Part shown: positions 9,251 through 20,896 of the stretch, in pieces | Position numbering within the stretch: the first letter of the stretch is position 1 | Layout of the letters: each line of letters begins with the position of its first letter | The notes under the pieces: generated by a model | Told to the model about the DNA's origin: nothing | The model's database searches: none | The model's input: the letters and a program-made list of their open reading frames with translations, nothing else | Assembly (NCBI RefSeq): GCF_000687165.1 | Contig: NZ_JMKU01000002.1 | Location: 186,001-250,000, forward strand | DNA from: Paracidovorax oryzae ATCC 19882 | GTDB lineage: Bacteria; Pseudomonadota; Gammaproteobacteria; Burkholderiales; Burkholderiaceae_C | DNA: 64,000 nt | Direction of reading: 5' to 3' | Program-made: the position numbers and the translations under genes

Positions 9251-10483
9251 ATGACCATCGAAATGATCGAAGCCGAAGAATTCAACCAGGGCACGCAGAT
9301 CAAGGTGATCGGTGTCGGCGGCGGCGGCGGCAATGCCGTCGAGCACATGATCTCGCGCCAGGTGCAGGGCGTGGAGTTCGTGTGCGCCAATACCGATGCG
9401 CAGGCGCTCACCCGCAGCAGCGCGCACCGCGTCATCCAGCTCGGCAACAGCGGCCTGGGCGCCGGCAGCAAGCCCGAGAAGGCCCGCGAGGCCGCCGAGG
9501 CCGCGCAGGAAGACATCCGCCAGGCCATCCAGGGCGCGCACATGCTCTTCATCACCGCCGGCATGGGCGGCGGCACCGGCACCGGCGCCGCACCCGTGAT
9601 CGCGCGCGTGGCCAAGGAGATGGGCATCCTCACCGTGGGCGTGGTCACCAAGCCCTTCGACTGGGAGGGCGGCCGCCGCATGCAGAACGCCGACAACGGC
9701 CTCGCCGAACTCGAAGCCAACGTCGATTCGCTGATCGTCGTGCTCAACGAGAAGCTGCTGGAAGTGCTGGGTGACGACATCACCCAGGACGAGGCCTTCG
9801 CGCATGCCAACGACGTGCTGAAGAACGCCGTGGGCGGCATCGCCGAGATCATCAACGAGTACGGCCACGTCAACGTGGACTTCGAGGACGTGCGCACCGT
9901 GATGGGCGAGCCCGGCAAGGCCATGATGGGCACGGCGACCGCCAGCGGCCCCGACCGCGCGCGCATCGCCGCCGAGCAGGCCGTGGCCTGCCCGCTGCTG
10001 GAAGGCATCGACCTCTCCGGCGCCAAGGGCGTGCTGGTGCTGGTCACGGCTGCCAAGGGCAGCCTCAAGCTGTCCGAATCGCGCCTGGCGATGAGCACCA
10101 TCAACGCCTACGCCTCGCCCGATGCCCACGTCATCTACGGTGCAGCCTACGACGACAGCCTGGGCGACGACATCCGCGTCACCGTCGTGGCGACGGGCCT
10201 GTCGCGCGCCAACGCGCGCCGCCAGCCGATTTCCGTGGTGCAGGGCGGCCTGCGCACCGGCACCGACAACATCGCCTACCAGATGCCCATCGCAGGCGCT
10301 GCCGTGGGCGCGGCCGGTGGCCTGGTGGGTGGCGCGGCATCGCAGGCCGACTACGGCAACATGTCGGTGCCCAGCGTCTGGCGCACCAACCGCACGCAGG
10401 CCGCGGCCCGCGTGGATGCACTGTCTTCGGGCGGAATGGACGACCTGGAAATCCCGGCCTTCCTGCGTAAACAGGCAGATTGA
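9251..10483 (+). CDS. ftsZ: FtsZ, tubulin-like cell division GTPase
   Basis: A 410-aa cytoplasmic GTPase that assembles the Z-ring. The N-terminal GVGGGGGNAV loop is followed by the tubulin signature GGGTGTG (106-112). The globular domain ends near residue 320. A Gly/Ala-rich linker then leads to the conserved tail DDLEIPAFLRKQ, which binds FtsA and ZipA-type partners. GGAGC upstream at 9241-9245 serves as the ribosome binding site. A strong terminator follows 32 nt after the stop, closing the dcw cluster. Confidence 0.98.
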   Translation: MTIEMIEAEEFNQGTQIKVIGVGGGGGNAVEHMISRQVQGVEFVCANTDAQALTRSSAHRVIQLGNSGLGAGSKPEKAREAAEAAQEDIRQAIQGAHMLFITAGMGGGTGTGAAPVIARVAKEMGILTVGVVTKPFDWEGGRRMQNADNGLAELEANVDSLIVVLNEKLLEVLGDDITQDEAFAHANDVLKNAVGGIAEIINEYGHVNVDFEDVRTVMGEPGKAMMGTATASGPDRARIAAEQAVACPLLEGIDLSGAKGVLVLVTAAKGSLKLSESRLAMSTINAYASPDAHVIYGAAYDDSLGDDIRVTVVATGLSRANARRQPISVVQGGLRTGTDNIAYQMPIAGAAVGAAGGLVGGAASQADYGNMSVPSVWRTNRTQAAARVDALSSGGMDDLEIPAFLRKQAD

Positions 10484-10515
10484 GCCCCTGAGTCGCCGTC
10501 GTCCGGAGTCTCCCG

Positions 10516-10556
10516 GCCGCCCCGCTTCCGCAAGGAGGCGGGGCGGCTTTTTGTTT
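10516..10556 (+). terminator. intrinsic terminator after ftsZ
   Basis: A perfect 10-bp GC stem, GCCGCCCCGC (10516-10525) with GCGGGGCGGC (10538-10547), has a 12-nt loop and is followed by TTTTTGTTT. This is the textbook form of a rho-independent terminator and ends the dcw operon. Confidence 0.93.
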
Positions 10557-10633
10557 CCGTTGTGACGCATGCGCTATGGATGGCATAGCCATCGATACGG
10601 GCAGGGACGGGTGCCGCCACCTAAAATTGCGGG

Positions 10634-11557
10634 ATGCTCCAGCAACGCACGATCAAGACCCTCACCCGCGCCGTCGGCGTGGGCCTGCACAGTGGCCAGC
10701 GGGTCGAGCTCACGTTGCGTCCTGCCGCGCCGGACACGGGCATCGTGTTCCGCCGCATCGACCTGCCCGAACCCGTGGACATCCCGATCCGGGCGGAATC
10801 CGTCGTGGATACGCGCATGGCGTCCACCATCGGCGTGGGCGGCGCCAAGGTGCATACCGTGGAGCACCTCATGTCGGCCTGCGCGGGCCTGGGGCTGGAC
10901 AATCTCTATATCGACATCACGGCCGAGGAAGTGCCCATCCTCGACGGTTCCTCCGCCTCCTTCGTGTTCCTGCTGCAGAGCGCCGGTGTGGTGCTGCAGA
11001 ACGCGCCCAAGAAATTCATCCGCGTCACGCGTCCCGTCGAGGTGCGCGAGGGCCAGGGCCAGCAGCTCAAGTGGGCGCGGCTCGAGCCCTACCACGGCTA
11101 CAAGCTGCGCTTCGAGATCGACTTCGCCCACCCGGCCGTGGATTCCACCGGCCAGAGCGTGGAATTCGACCTCGGCGCGGGCAATTACACGCGCGACATC
11201 GCGCGTGCCCGCACCTTCGGCTTCACGAAGGACGTGGAGATGATGCGCGCGAGCGGCCTCGCGCTGGGCGGCGGGCTCGACAACGCCATCGTCATGGACG
11301 ACTACAAGGTCCTCAATGCCGACGGCCTGCGCTACGACGACGAGTTCGTGAAGCACAAGATCCTCGACGCCATCGGCGACCTCTACATCGTCGGCCGGCC
11401 GCTGCTGGCGGCCTACAGCGCCTTCCGCTCGGGGCACGCGATGAACAACCGCCTGCTGCGCGAGCTGCTGGCCCACGAGGACGCCTGGGAGATCGCCACG
11501 TTCGAGAGCGAACGGCAGGCACCCACCGGGTTCGCCGCGCCCGTGCAGGCCTGGTGA
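10634..11557 (+). CDS. lpxC: LpxC, UDP-3-O-acyl-N-acetylglucosamine deacetylase
   Basis: A zinc amidase of 307 aa that commits UDP-3-O-acyl-GlcNAc to lipid A synthesis. Zinc ligands are visible as H78 in HTVEHLMSA and as H241 and D245 in HKILDAIGD. The [11 protein letters not shown] segment and an H-containing loop (RSGHAMNN) complete the site. A -10-like TAAAAT (10622-10627) lies only 6 nt before the ATG, so the mRNA may be leaderless. lpxC sits after the ftsZ terminator and so has its own promoter. Confidence 0.97.
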   Translation: MLQQRTIKTLTRAVGVGLHSGQRVELTLRPAAPDTGIVFRRIDLPEPVDIPIRAESVVDTRMASTIGVGGAKVHTVEHLMSACAGLGLDNLYIDITAEEVPILDGSSASFVFLLQSAGVVLQNAPKKFIRVTRPVEVREGQGQQLKWARLEPYHGYKLRFEIDFAHPAVDSTGQSVEFDLGAGNYTRDIARARTFGFTKDVEMMRASGLALGGGLDNAIVMDDYKVLNADGLRYDDEFVKHKILDAIGDLYIVGRPLLAAYSAFRSGHAMNNRLLRELLAHEDAWEIATFESERQAPTGFAAPVQAW

Positions 11558-11569
11558 GGCCGCGCCGCC

Positions 11570-11746
11570 ATGCTGCTCTTCCGCGGTCTGTTCTTCTTCC
11601 TGCTGCTGCTGGCGGTGGTGTCCTTCGTGTTCTACATGGCCACCGGGCAGCCGCGCTACAAGCGCTTCGGCATCGTCATCGTCAAGTGGACGGTGCTCTC
11701 GGCCTTCGCCTTCTTCGCGGTGCTGGCGCTCGAGCGCTTCCTCTGA
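11570..11746 (+). CDS. small two-helix membrane protein, function unknown
   Basis: A 58-aa protein starting 12 nt after lpxC and probably cotranscribed with it. It has two hydrophobic helices, residues about 5-22 (GLFFFLLLLAVVSFVFYM) and 36-52 (KWTVLSAFAFFAVLALE), joined by a basic loop (GQPRYKRF). I recognise no family motif. The organisation and codon use look genuine. Position after lpxC suggests an envelope role but does not prove one. Confidence 0.7.
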   Translation: MLLFRGLFFFLLLLAVVSFVFYMATGQPRYKRFGIVIVKWTVLSAFAFFAVLALERFL

Positions 11747-11771
11747 GGCCCGATGGCGCGCCCGCCGTGGG

Positions 11772-11800
11772 GTGACACGGCCGGGCATCGCTCCTATACT
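11772..11800 (+). promoter_or_regulatory. sigma70-type promoter of thiC
   Basis: GTGACA (11772-11777) and TATACT (11795-11800) are separated by 17 nt. Transcription would start at about 11807, which is where the TPP riboswitch fold begins. This is the best-formed -35/-10 pair in the window. Confidence 0.75.
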
Positions 11801-11807
11801 CGCGCCT

Positions 11808-13947
<2,140 letters not shown>

Positions 13948-13949
13948 TG

Positions 13950-13975
13950 CCGCCCGCCCGGCCGGGCGGGGGCGG
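13950..13975. terminator. GC-rich hairpin between convergent thiC and chemoreceptor gene
   Basis: CCGCCCGCCCGG (13950-13961) can pair with CCGGGCGGGGGCGG (13962-13975) with a two-base bulge. No T-run follows on either strand, so it is at best a weak or rho-assisted terminator separating the convergent genes. Confidence 0.35.
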
Positions 13976-13976
13976 T

Positions 13977-15671
13977 TCAGCCCGCAGTGGGCAGCAGGCG
14001 CTGCGGGCGCGCAGCCGGCAGCGCGCTGCGTGCCGGCGGTGCGGCAGGCAGCGGCTCCTGCGCGGGCAGCACGAACTGGCCCACGAGCTGGGCCAGGTCG
14101 TGGGTCTGCAGGCGCAGGCTTTCGGTGGCGGCGGCCGATTCCTCCACCAGCGCGGCGTTCTGCTGCGTCATCTCGTCCAGCCGCGCCATGGCGGCGTGGA
14201 TGGCGGCGATGTCCTCGTTCTGCGACTGTGCATGGCTGCGGATCTCGCCCATCGTGCGGGCCGTGTCCTCCACGGTCGAGACCACGCGGCGCATGGTCTG
14301 GCCGGCCTGCCGGGCCAGGCCGGCGCCGTCCTGCACCTGCTGCACCGAAGCCTGGATGAGGCCCTTGATTTCGCGCGCGGCGTCGGCCGAGCGGTTGGCG
14401 AGGCTGCGCACCTCGGCCGCCACCACCGCGAAGCCGCGGCCCTGCTCGCCGGCCCGCGCCGATTCCACCGCCGCGTTCAGCGCCAGGATGTTGGTCTGGA
14501 AGGCGATGGAATCGATCACGCCGGTGATGTCCGCGATGCGGCGCGAACTGGCCGCGATCTGTTCCATGGTCTGTTCCACCTGGCCCACCACGCCGCTGCC
14601 TTCGCGCGCCACCTGGGCCGCCCCGGTCGCCAGGGATTCGGTGCGTTGCGCCGAATCGGCGGCGCCGGCCACACGCAGGGTGATGTGCTCCAGCGCCGCC
14701 GCGGTCTCCTGCAGCCGCGCGGCGGTTTCCTCCGTGCGGCTGGACAGCTCGGCGTTGCCGCCGGCGATCTCCGACGAGGCCGAGTGGATCGCCTGGCCCA
14801 GGGACTGCATCCGGCGCACGAGCCCGCGCAGCGCCGCCTGCATCACGGCCAGCGATTCGAGCATGTGGCCGGCCTCGTCCCGCCCGTGGCCCTGGATCTC
14901 CTGGCGCAGGTCCAGCCCCGCCACCCGGTCCGCCGTGGCGCCGGCCTGGGCGATCGGCCGGGTGATGCTGCGCACCAGCCACAGCGCCAGCAGCGTGCCG
15001 GCCGCCAGCGACAGTACGCCGAACGCCAGCAGCGCCCAGCGGCCCGCGGCGCCCAGCCCGGACACCTCGGCCGCGCCGGCGTCGATGGCCTGGCGCTGCG
15101 ACTGCGACAGGCCGTCCAGCGCGGCGAGCAGGCGCGTGGCCGCGGGCACGAAGCGCTCGCCGTACACCTTGCGGATGCGCTCCGTGAGGCCGGAATCCCG
15201 TGCCGCCACCAGTTCGGCGCAGGCCTGGCTGAAATCCTTGCCCGCCGAGCGCACCGCCACGATCCGTTCCGCGTCCTCGGTGCCCTGCAGGCGCTCCGCG
15301 AGCTGTGCCAGGAGGCGGTCGTACTGCCGCTGGGTGCGGGCGATGTCGGCTCCCAGGATGTCGCCCACCTCGGGCTCGGAGCTGAGGGCCACGGCCTTGT
15401 AGCGCTCCGCATTGATGGCCTGGAGCCGGTGCGCGTCGGCCACGAGCCGTTCCGTGGCGACCCGGCGGTCCACCATGGCGCTCGCCGAAGCCCCGATGCG
15501 TTGCAGCGCGACAACGCCGATGGCCGATCCGATGCCGTTGAGCGCCAGCACGGCGAGAAAGGCGCCCAGCAGCCGCCGCCCGAGCGTGCCGCGGCGGGCA
15601 GGCCGGTCCGGCCGCGTGCGGCACGAGAGGGAGGACTGGGCGTGGTGTGGAGAGTGGGATGAGAGAGTCAC
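13977..15671 (-). CDS. methyl-accepting chemotaxis protein
   Basis: A 564-aa chemoreceptor that senses periplasmic ligand and controls CheA through CheW. It has an Arg-rich cytosolic N-terminus, TM1 at about 31-53, a periplasmic four-helix-type sensor (about 54-205), TM2 at about 206-229, a HAMP domain, and the signalling hairpin with [19 protein letters not shown] and [15 protein letters not shown]. The tail is Pro/Ala-rich without an NWETF-like CheR pentapeptide. The start is a GTG at 15671 with only a weak ribosome binding site, so a different start is possible. The ligand is unknown. It is divergent from the receptor at 15921. Confidence 0.9.
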   Translation of the reverse strand: MTLSSHSPHHAQSSLSCRTRPDRPARRGTLGRRLLGAFLAVLALNGIGSAIGVVALQRIGASASAMVDRRVATERLVADAHRLQAINAERYKAVALSSEPEVGDILGADIARTQRQYDRLLAQLAERLQGTEDAERIVAVRSAGKDFSQACAELVAARDSGLTERIRKVYGERFVPAATRLLAALDGLSQSQRQAIDAGAAEVSGLGAAGRWALLAFGVLSLAAGTLLALWLVRSITRPIAQAGATADRVAGLDLRQEIQGHGRDEAGHMLESLAVMQAALRGLVRRMQSLGQAIHSASSEIAGGNAELSSRTEETAARLQETAAALEHITLRVAGAADSAQRTESLATGAAQVAREGSGVVGQVEQTMEQIAASSRRIADITGVIDSIAFQTNILALNAAVESARAGEQGRGFAVVAAEVRSLANRSADAAREIKGLIQASVQQVQDGAGLARQAGQTMRRVVSTVEDTARTMGEIRSHAQSQNEDIAAIHAAMARLDEMTQQNAALVEESAAATESLRLQTHDLAQLVGQFVLPAQEPLPAAPPARSALPAARPQRLLPTAG

Positions 15672-15920
15672 GCAGGAGACCTGGCAGGGCAGGTAAAGAA
15701 GACGGGCCTTGCCCGGATTCGGGTACTCTGCATCAAGGTTGTGACAATTTGTTTATGCTGGTTGCGCGTGGGTCACGTGGCCTGTGCCCGCGCCAGTCGT
15801 GCTTACCCTGCCGGTGCCACCGTCGGGCCGCCCTATAGTGGGCGCCCCGGCAGCCCACGAGGCAGCAATGGGCAGGCGCGGTTATTGCATGCGCCTTTGT
15901 AACGTTTTGTAGAGGATGTC

Positions 15921-17621
15921 ATGAATACTCTGGGACGCTTGTCGATCCGCACGCGCCTGTACTTCGGCACGATTTTTTCCCTGGTGCTGCTTGTCGTGAT
16001 CGGAGGGCTGGGCTACCTCGCCCTCGACCGCACGCGCGACACGCTGCAGGTGCTTTTTTCCCAGCGGGTGCAGACCCTGACCGACATGGCCGACCTGCGC
16101 ACGACGCTGGGCACGCTGCGCCGCACCGAGAAGGACATCATCCTCAACTTCAACAACTCGGTCGAAGTGGCCTCGCAGAGGGAGGCCTGGGGCAAGACCC
16201 TGGCCGCGCTGCGCAAGAGCCTCACGGCCGTGCGCCAGGTGCAGGCGGGGGACGCGGCCTTCGTGGGCTCCATCGACAAGGCGCTGGCCGAGATCCAGCA
16301 GTACGAGGCCGGCATCTCCCCGATCTTCGAGCAGATCGAGCGGGCCCAGCTCGACGGGGCCGGCGGCGCCGCCTATGCCGACCGCCTGAAGAGCCACATG
16401 GAGGCCACCGACCAGATCCTCGCGAGCCTCGCGCAGAGCGCACGCGAGAACATGGAGGAGGCGCGGCAGGGCGTGGACGCGCGCACCGCCACCATGTCCG
16501 CGGTGATCGGCGGCGGGCTGGTGCTGGCGCTGGCGGTACTGATCCCGCTCACCTTCTTCAGCGTGCGCTCCATCACCAGTTCGCTGGCGCAGGCCCGGCT
16601 GCTGGCCGAGCGCATCGCCAGCGGGGACCTGTCGCATGAAGTCCGGCCCGCCCAGATGGACGAGGTTGGCCAGCTCGTCGTGGCCATGGGCCGCATGCAG
16701 GAGGCATTGCGCGGCCTGGTGCGACAGGTGCAGGAGGCGTCGGGCAACATCTCGACGGCCAGCACGGAGATCGCCTCGGGCAACCACGACCTGAGCCAGC
16801 GCACCGAGCAGACCGCCGCCAACCTGGAGGAAACGGCCTCGTCCATGGAAATGCTCGCCGGCACGGTGCAGCAGAGCACCCAGTCCGCACGCCAGGCCAG
16901 CGACTTCGCGTCCACCGCGGCCCAGGTGGCGGCCAGGGGCGGCAGCGTGGTCTCGCAGGTCGTGGACACCATGGGCCAGATCACCGACAGCTCGCGCAAG
17001 ATCGCCGACATCACCGGCGTGATCGATTCCATCGCCTTCCAGACCAACATCCTGGCGCTGAACGCCGCCGTCGAGGCGGCCCGCGCGGGGGAGCAGGGCC
17101 GCGGCTTCGCGGTGGTCGCGGCCGAGGTGCGCACGCTGGCCCAGCGCTCCGCCTCGGCGGCCAAGGAGATCAAGGAACTCATCGGCTCCTCGGTGGAGCG
17201 CGTGGAGAGCGGCTCGCGGCTCGTGGGCCAGGCCGGGGCGACCATGACCGAGATCGTGGACAGCGTGCGCCGCGTCTCCGAGATGATCTCGGAGATCACC
17301 GCCTCGTCGGCCGAGCAGAGCGACAACATCGGCCAGATCAGCCAGTCCGTGAGCCAGCTCGACCAGATGACCCAGCAGAACGCCGCGCTGGTCGAACAGT
17401 CCACGGCCGCATCGGAGTCGCTGCGCGATCAGGCCGTGCAGCTGATCGGTGCCGTGCGCCGCTTCCGCCTCGATGACGACGGCGCGGTGGTGGAGCCCAC
17501 CCTGCAGGCACCGCCGCCGCCCGGCAGCGCGCCCCTGGTGCCCCGGCCCCAGGCCGCCGCCCTGCCCGAACCCGTGCGCGGACCGGTGGCGGGCTTCGTG
17601 CGCCACGAGCCGGCTGCCTGA
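15921..17621 (+). CDS. methyl-accepting chemotaxis protein, 4HB sensor type
   Basis: A 566-aa chemoreceptor. TM1 is at about 10-33, a four-helix-bundle (MCP_4HB-like) periplasmic sensor spans about 35-190, TM2 is about 192-213, then HAMP and a signalling domain with [24 protein letters not shown] at 15908-15912 is a good ribosome binding site for the ATG. Signalling domains of this and the upstream divergent receptor are similar while sensors differ, as usual for MCPs. The 249-nt divergent region (15672-15920) has TATAGT at 15834-15839 but no convincing -35 or FliA (sigma28) site. Confidence 0.93.
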   Translation: MNTLGRLSIRTRLYFGTIFSLVLLVVIGGLGYLALDRTRDTLQVLFSQRVQTLTDMADLRTTLGTLRRTEKDIILNFNNSVEVASQREAWGKTLAALRKSLTAVRQVQAGDAAFVGSIDKALAEIQQYEAGISPIFEQIERAQLDGAGGAAYADRLKSHMEATDQILASLAQSARENMEEARQGVDARTATMSAVIGGGLVLALAVLIPLTFFSVRSITSSLAQARLLAERIASGDLSHEVRPAQMDEVGQLVVAMGRMQEALRGLVRQVQEASGNISTASTEIASGNHDLSQRTEQTAANLEETASSMEMLAGTVQQSTQSARQASDFASTAAQVAARGGSVVSQVVDTMGQITDSSRKIADITGVIDSIAFQTNILALNAAVEAARAGEQGRGFAVVAAEVRTLAQRSASAAKEIKELIGSSVERVESGSRLVGQAGATMTEIVDSVRRVSEMISEITASSAEQSDNIGQISQSVSQLDQMTQQNAALVEQSTAASESLRDQAVQLIGAVRRFRLDDDGAVVEPTLQAPPPPGSAPLVPRPQAAALPEPVRGPVAGFVRHEPAA

Positions 17622-17734
17622 ACGGGGCCCGGCCGGCCGCGATCGGCCCGACCGGACCGGGGTTGCGGTTTTCCCCGGCCGGGGCGGGCCGGGCATGGTG
17701 GTAGGCTGCGGCTTTTGCCCCGCAGCAACGAGCC

Positions 17735-18244
17735 ATGATCCGTACAGACTCCTCTTGCGCCGATGCACCCGGCTCCGGCGCGCTGAACCACTTCCGCTCC
17801 GCCGGCCTGGCCCTGTTCCTCGGCCTGTCTTCCCTGGGCGCGCAGGCGCAGCCCTACGACGGCATCCCGGGCCGCGAGTACGAGCACGGTCCCGGACACC
17901 GCCGGGGCGGCCCGGGCCATGGCCCCCACGGCCACCATGCCGGCCCGCGCCACGCACCCCCGCCCCCGCCCCCGCCGCAATGGCACCACGCCGGCCCGCG
18001 CCACCATCCCGGCCCGCCTCCGCATGCCCGCGCCCATGGCCGCCGTGGTGCAGGCCCGCACCACGACTGGTACCGCGGCAGCCGCGTGCCGCCGATGTAC
18101 CGCTCGCACCATTACGTGGTGCAGGACTGGCGCATGCACCATCTGGCGCCCCCGCCGCGCGGCTACCACTGGGTGCAGAACGGCCCCGACTACCTGCTGA
18201 TCTCGGTCGGCTCCGGCGTCGTCGCGCAGATCGTCTTCCAGTAG
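17735..18244 (+). CDS. RcnB-family periplasmic protein with a His/Pro-rich linker
   Basis: A 169-aa protein. A signal peptide covers about 1-38 (core LALFLGLSSLGAQAQ). Residues about 48-110 are rich in His, Gly and Pro and plausibly bind metal. The C-terminal ~60 residues match the RcnB pattern: PPMYRSHHYVVQDWR, PPRGYHWV, DYLLISV and AQIVF. E. coli RcnB is a periplasmic factor in nickel and cobalt homeostasis. No rcnA efflux gene is nearby, so a metal role is inferred from the family and the His content. It is convergent with ruvC. Confidence 0.8.
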   Translation: MIRTDSSCADAPGSGALNHFRSAGLALFLGLSSLGAQAQPYDGIPGREYEHGPGHRRGGPGHGPHGHHAGPRHAPPPPPPPQWHHAGPRHHPGPPPHARAHGRRGAGPHHDWYRGSRVPPMYRSHHYVVQDWRMHHLAPPPRGYHWVQNGPDYLLISVGSGVVAQIVFQ

Positions 18245-18254
18245 CCGGAGGGCG

Positions 18255-18803
18255 TCAGAGCGTCCGTCCGCTCCGGTACATGGCGTGCTGGCGGCGGTTG
18301 AGCGTCGTGGCTTCCGCCAGCCGGCCCATCGCCGCCCCGGCATGGGCATGGGTGATGGCCAGGCCGAGCGCGTCGGCGGCATCGCTGCCCGGCAGGCCGG
18401 GCAGCTGCAGCAGCCGGCGCACCATCTCCTGCACCTGGGATTTGGCCGCGCGGCCGTGGCCCACGACGGCCTTCTTCATCTGCAGCGCGGTGTACTCGGC
18501 CACGGGCAGCTGGCTGGCCACCAGGGCGGTGACGCAGGCGCCCCGTGCCTGGCCGAGCAGCAGGGTGGACTGGGGGTTCACGTTCACGAAGACGATCTCG
18601 ACCGTGGCCGCGTCGGGCTGGTAGCGGGCGGCCACTTCGGTGATGCCGTCGAACAGGATCTTCAGGCGGCCCGGCAGGTCGCCCAGGGCGGCGCCCGTCG
18701 TGCGGATGGTGCCGCTGGCCACGTAGCTCAGGTGGTGGCCGTCCACGTCCACCACGCCGAAGCCGGTGGTCTGCAGGCCGGGGTCGATGCCCAGGATTCT
18801 CAT
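18255..18803 (-). CDS. ruvC: RuvC, Holliday junction resolvase
   Basis: A 182-aa endonuclease that cleaves Holliday junctions as a dimer together with RuvAB. The acidic catalytic residues are visible: D7 in GIDPG, E69 in VEIVFVN, and D141 and D144 in [12 protein letters not shown]. Length is typical. ruvA and ruvB are not adjacent in this window; instead a cdsA-like gene lies just upstream on the same strand, 11 nt away. Confidence 0.96.
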   Translation of the reverse strand: MRILGIDPGLQTTGFGVVDVDGHHLSYVASGTIRTTGAALGDLPGRLKILFDGITEVAARYQPDAATVEIVFVNVNPQSTLLLGQARGACVTALVASQLPVAEYTALQMKKAVVGHGRAAKSQVQEMVRRLLQLPGLPGSDAADALGLAITHAHAGAAMGRLAEATTLNRRQHAMYRSGRTL

Positions 18804-18814
18804 GGGGGTGCCGT

Positions 18815-19819
18815 TCACAGGCCGAAGTACCAGCGGGCCGAATGGAAGAACACGGGGCCCGCGAAGCACAGCGCGTCCACCCGGTCCAGCAGGCCGCCCG
18901 CCCCGGTGGTGGACTGGCCCTGCAGGCCCCAGCTGGTCACGCCGCGGTCGCGCTTGAGCGCCTTCATCACGAGGTGGCCGAGCGTGCCGGCCAGGCAGGC
19001 CAGCAGCGCCATGCCCAGCGCCTGCCCCACCTTGAAGGGGGTGATGAACGACAGCGCAACGCCCGCCAGGCCCCCCACCGCGACGCCGACGGTCCAGCTC
19101 AGCCACTGGAAGCTCTGGCTCACCAGCGGGGCGACGGGGCGGTGCGGGAAGCGCCGGCCGAGCAGGTGCTGCGCGATGACGCTGGTCTGCACCACGGCCA
19201 CGAGGAAGAAGACCAGGAAGGCGCCGCGCCCCTCGTAGTTCGGAAAATCGAGCAGCAGCAGCGCGGGCACGTGGCTCATGCCGTACACGCAGACCATGAT
19301 GCCCCACTGCAGCTTGGCATTGCGCTCCAGGAAGCGTTCCGGATCGTTGGCCAGCGCGCTCGCCACCGGCAGCGCGAGGAAGACATAGACCGGGATGAAC
19401 ACCGTCAGCAGGTCGAACTTGCGCATCCCCACGATGGCGAACTGCAGCGGCAGCACGATGAAGAACGCCAGTGCGAGGCTGCGGTGGTCCCCCCGCCGGG
19501 TGGGCGAGAGCGTGATGAACTCGCGCAGCGCCAGGAAGGCGACGATGGCGAAAAGCACCGTGGCGACGGCATCGCCCAGGGCCCAGCCCACCCAGAAGAC
19601 CGTCGCCATGATCCAGGAGGTCTTCAGCAGGCTCCAGAAGCGGCGCCATTCCTGCTGGTGCACCTCGTGCGCTGCCTGGTCTTCCGGACCGGGCCCGCGC
19701 GCCTCGCGCAGGGTCTGGAAGAAGGCGTAGAGGGTGACCAGCGACAGCAGGCCGAACATGGCCACGAACAGCGCGCCGATCTGCTGCGTGGTGGTGAGGT
19801 GGCGGAGGGTGTCCAGCAT
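18815..19819 (-). CDS. CdsA-like phosphatidate cytidylyltransferase (accessory type)
   Basis: A 334-aa polytopic membrane protein of the CTP_transf_1 family, which makes CDP-diacylglycerol from phosphatidate and CTP. About eight membrane helices are visible. The C-terminal signature is altered. E. coli CdsA has a KR...KDSG...PGHGG..DR.D pattern, while here the block reads [10 protein letters not shown], then [14 protein letters not shown], so the KD pair and the His are replaced. It resembles YnbB-type paralogues that pair with a PlsC-like gene, as here (3-nt gap). Activity should not be assumed equal to housekeeping CdsA. Confidence 0.82.
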   Translation of the reverse strand: MLDTLRHLTTTQQIGALFVAMFGLLSLVTLYAFFQTLREARGPGPEDQAAHEVHQQEWRRFWSLLKTSWIMATVFWVGWALGDAVATVLFAIVAFLALREFITLSPTRRGDHRSLALAFFIVLPLQFAIVGMRKFDLLTVFIPVYVFLALPVASALANDPERFLERNAKLQWGIMVCVYGMSHVPALLLLDFPNYEGRGAFLVFFLVAVVQTSVIAQHLLGRRFPHRPVAPLVSQSFQWLSWTVGVAVGGLAGVALSFITPFKVGQALGMALLACLAGTLGHLVMKALKRDRGVTSWGLQGQSTTGAGGLLDRVDALCFAGPVFFHSARWYFGL

Positions 19820-19822
19820 GGC

Positions 19823-20722
19823 TCACACCTCCCGCAGGGCGATCACCGCGCGCCGGGCGCGGTCGAGGAAGGCGCGCCGCTCTTCGCCCGCGCCCAGTTC
19901 GATGGGCGCGCCGAAAGTCACCGAGCACAGGATGGGCACGGGTACCACCTCGCCCTTGGGCATCACCCGCTGGACGTTGTGGATCCAGGCCGGCACGAGC
20001 ACCACCTGCGGGAACATCTGCGCGAGCCGGTAGAGCCCGGACTTGAAGGGCTGGGGCTCGTCCCCGTGGCCGCGCGTGCCTTCGGGGAAGATCACGATGG
20101 AATCCCCGCTCTCCAGGGCCTGCACCAGCGGCGCGAGCGGATCGTCCGCGGGCAGCGCGGCGCGCAGGGCCTCCGGGTCCGGCCGCACGGGTTGCCCCGG
20201 ATCGGCGGCCGGTGCAAGCGGTTCGGCCGGCGCGGGCGCGGACTGCGCCAGGAAGCCCTCGAGCGTGCCCTGGGCGGGAAGCGGGCCGGGCACGGGCGAC
20301 TCCGGCTGGGCGGGCAATGGGGGTGCTGCGGGCGGCGCAGGTTCCGCGGAGGCCGGCAGGGGCGCTCCGACCGCCGCCTGCACGGGGGGCTGGGGTGGCG
20401 CCTCCGGCGCGGGGCGCTGGCCGGACGTGCCCGATACCCGGTCCACGTACACCGCGTTGAAGACGGCCGTGGTCAGCCACTGCCGGAAGGGGCTCTTGGT
20501 CCAGTAGTCGCGGGCGGCGATGGGCCGGGTGATGCTGCGCAGTTCCTGGGGCAGGGCGGCCCAGATCATCACGAGGTCGGCATGGCTCTGGTGGTTGGCG
20601 AAATAGATGCGCTGCTCGGCCTTGGGCGGGCAGCCGTACCACCGGGCCTGCGAGCCGGTCAGCAGGCGCACCAGGCCGAGCAGGAAAAGGCTCATCAACT
20701 TGGACAGCATGGCCCGGATCAT
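19823..20722 (-). CDS. PlsC-like 1-acylglycerol-3-phosphate acyltransferase with a Pro/Ala-rich insertion
   Basis: A 299-aa membrane-associated acyltransferase. The catalytic HX4D motif is NHQSHAD (H44, D49) and the phosphate-binding motif is FPEGTRG (about 212-218). Between them, residues about 97-190 form a Pro/Ala-rich insertion absent from ordinary PlsC proteins, where the two motifs are about 70 residues apart. The fold on both sides looks intact. It is the first gene of an apparent operon with the cdsA-like gene and ruvC. It probably makes phosphatidate for its neighbour. Confidence 0.85.
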   Translation of the reverse strand: MIRAMLSKLMSLFLLGLVRLLTGSQARWYGCPPKAEQRIYFANHQSHADLVMIWAALPQELRSITRPIAARDYWTKSPFRQWLTTAVFNAVYVDRVSGTSGQRPAPEAPPQPPVQAAVGAPLPASAEPAPPAAPPLPAQPESPVPGPLPAQGTLEGFLAQSAPAPAEPLAPAADPGQPVRPDPEALRAALPADDPLAPLVQALESGDSIVIFPEGTRGHGDEPQPFKSGLYRLAQMFPQVVLVPAWIHNVQRVMPKGEVVPVPILCSVTFGAPIELGAGEERRAFLDRARRAVIALREV

Positions 20723-20896
20723 ACGGGGGCGCTTTCCATTCCAGCCCGGCGCCGCGCCGCGTGCAGCCCTCCGGGCAATCCCGCAGGCCGGGAAGGGCCA
20801 TGAATTGCGGAACGGGGGTAAATCGTTCCACTCTTCGGAATCCGGAAAGTTCGCCTCCTATTCGGCGAATATGGCTTCTAGACTCTGCCCATGCGA

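Noticed and set aside
15672-15920. FliA (sigma28) promoter for the chemoreceptors
   Set aside because: No TAAA-N15-GCCGATAA-like pair could be found; only an isolated TATAGT without a -35.
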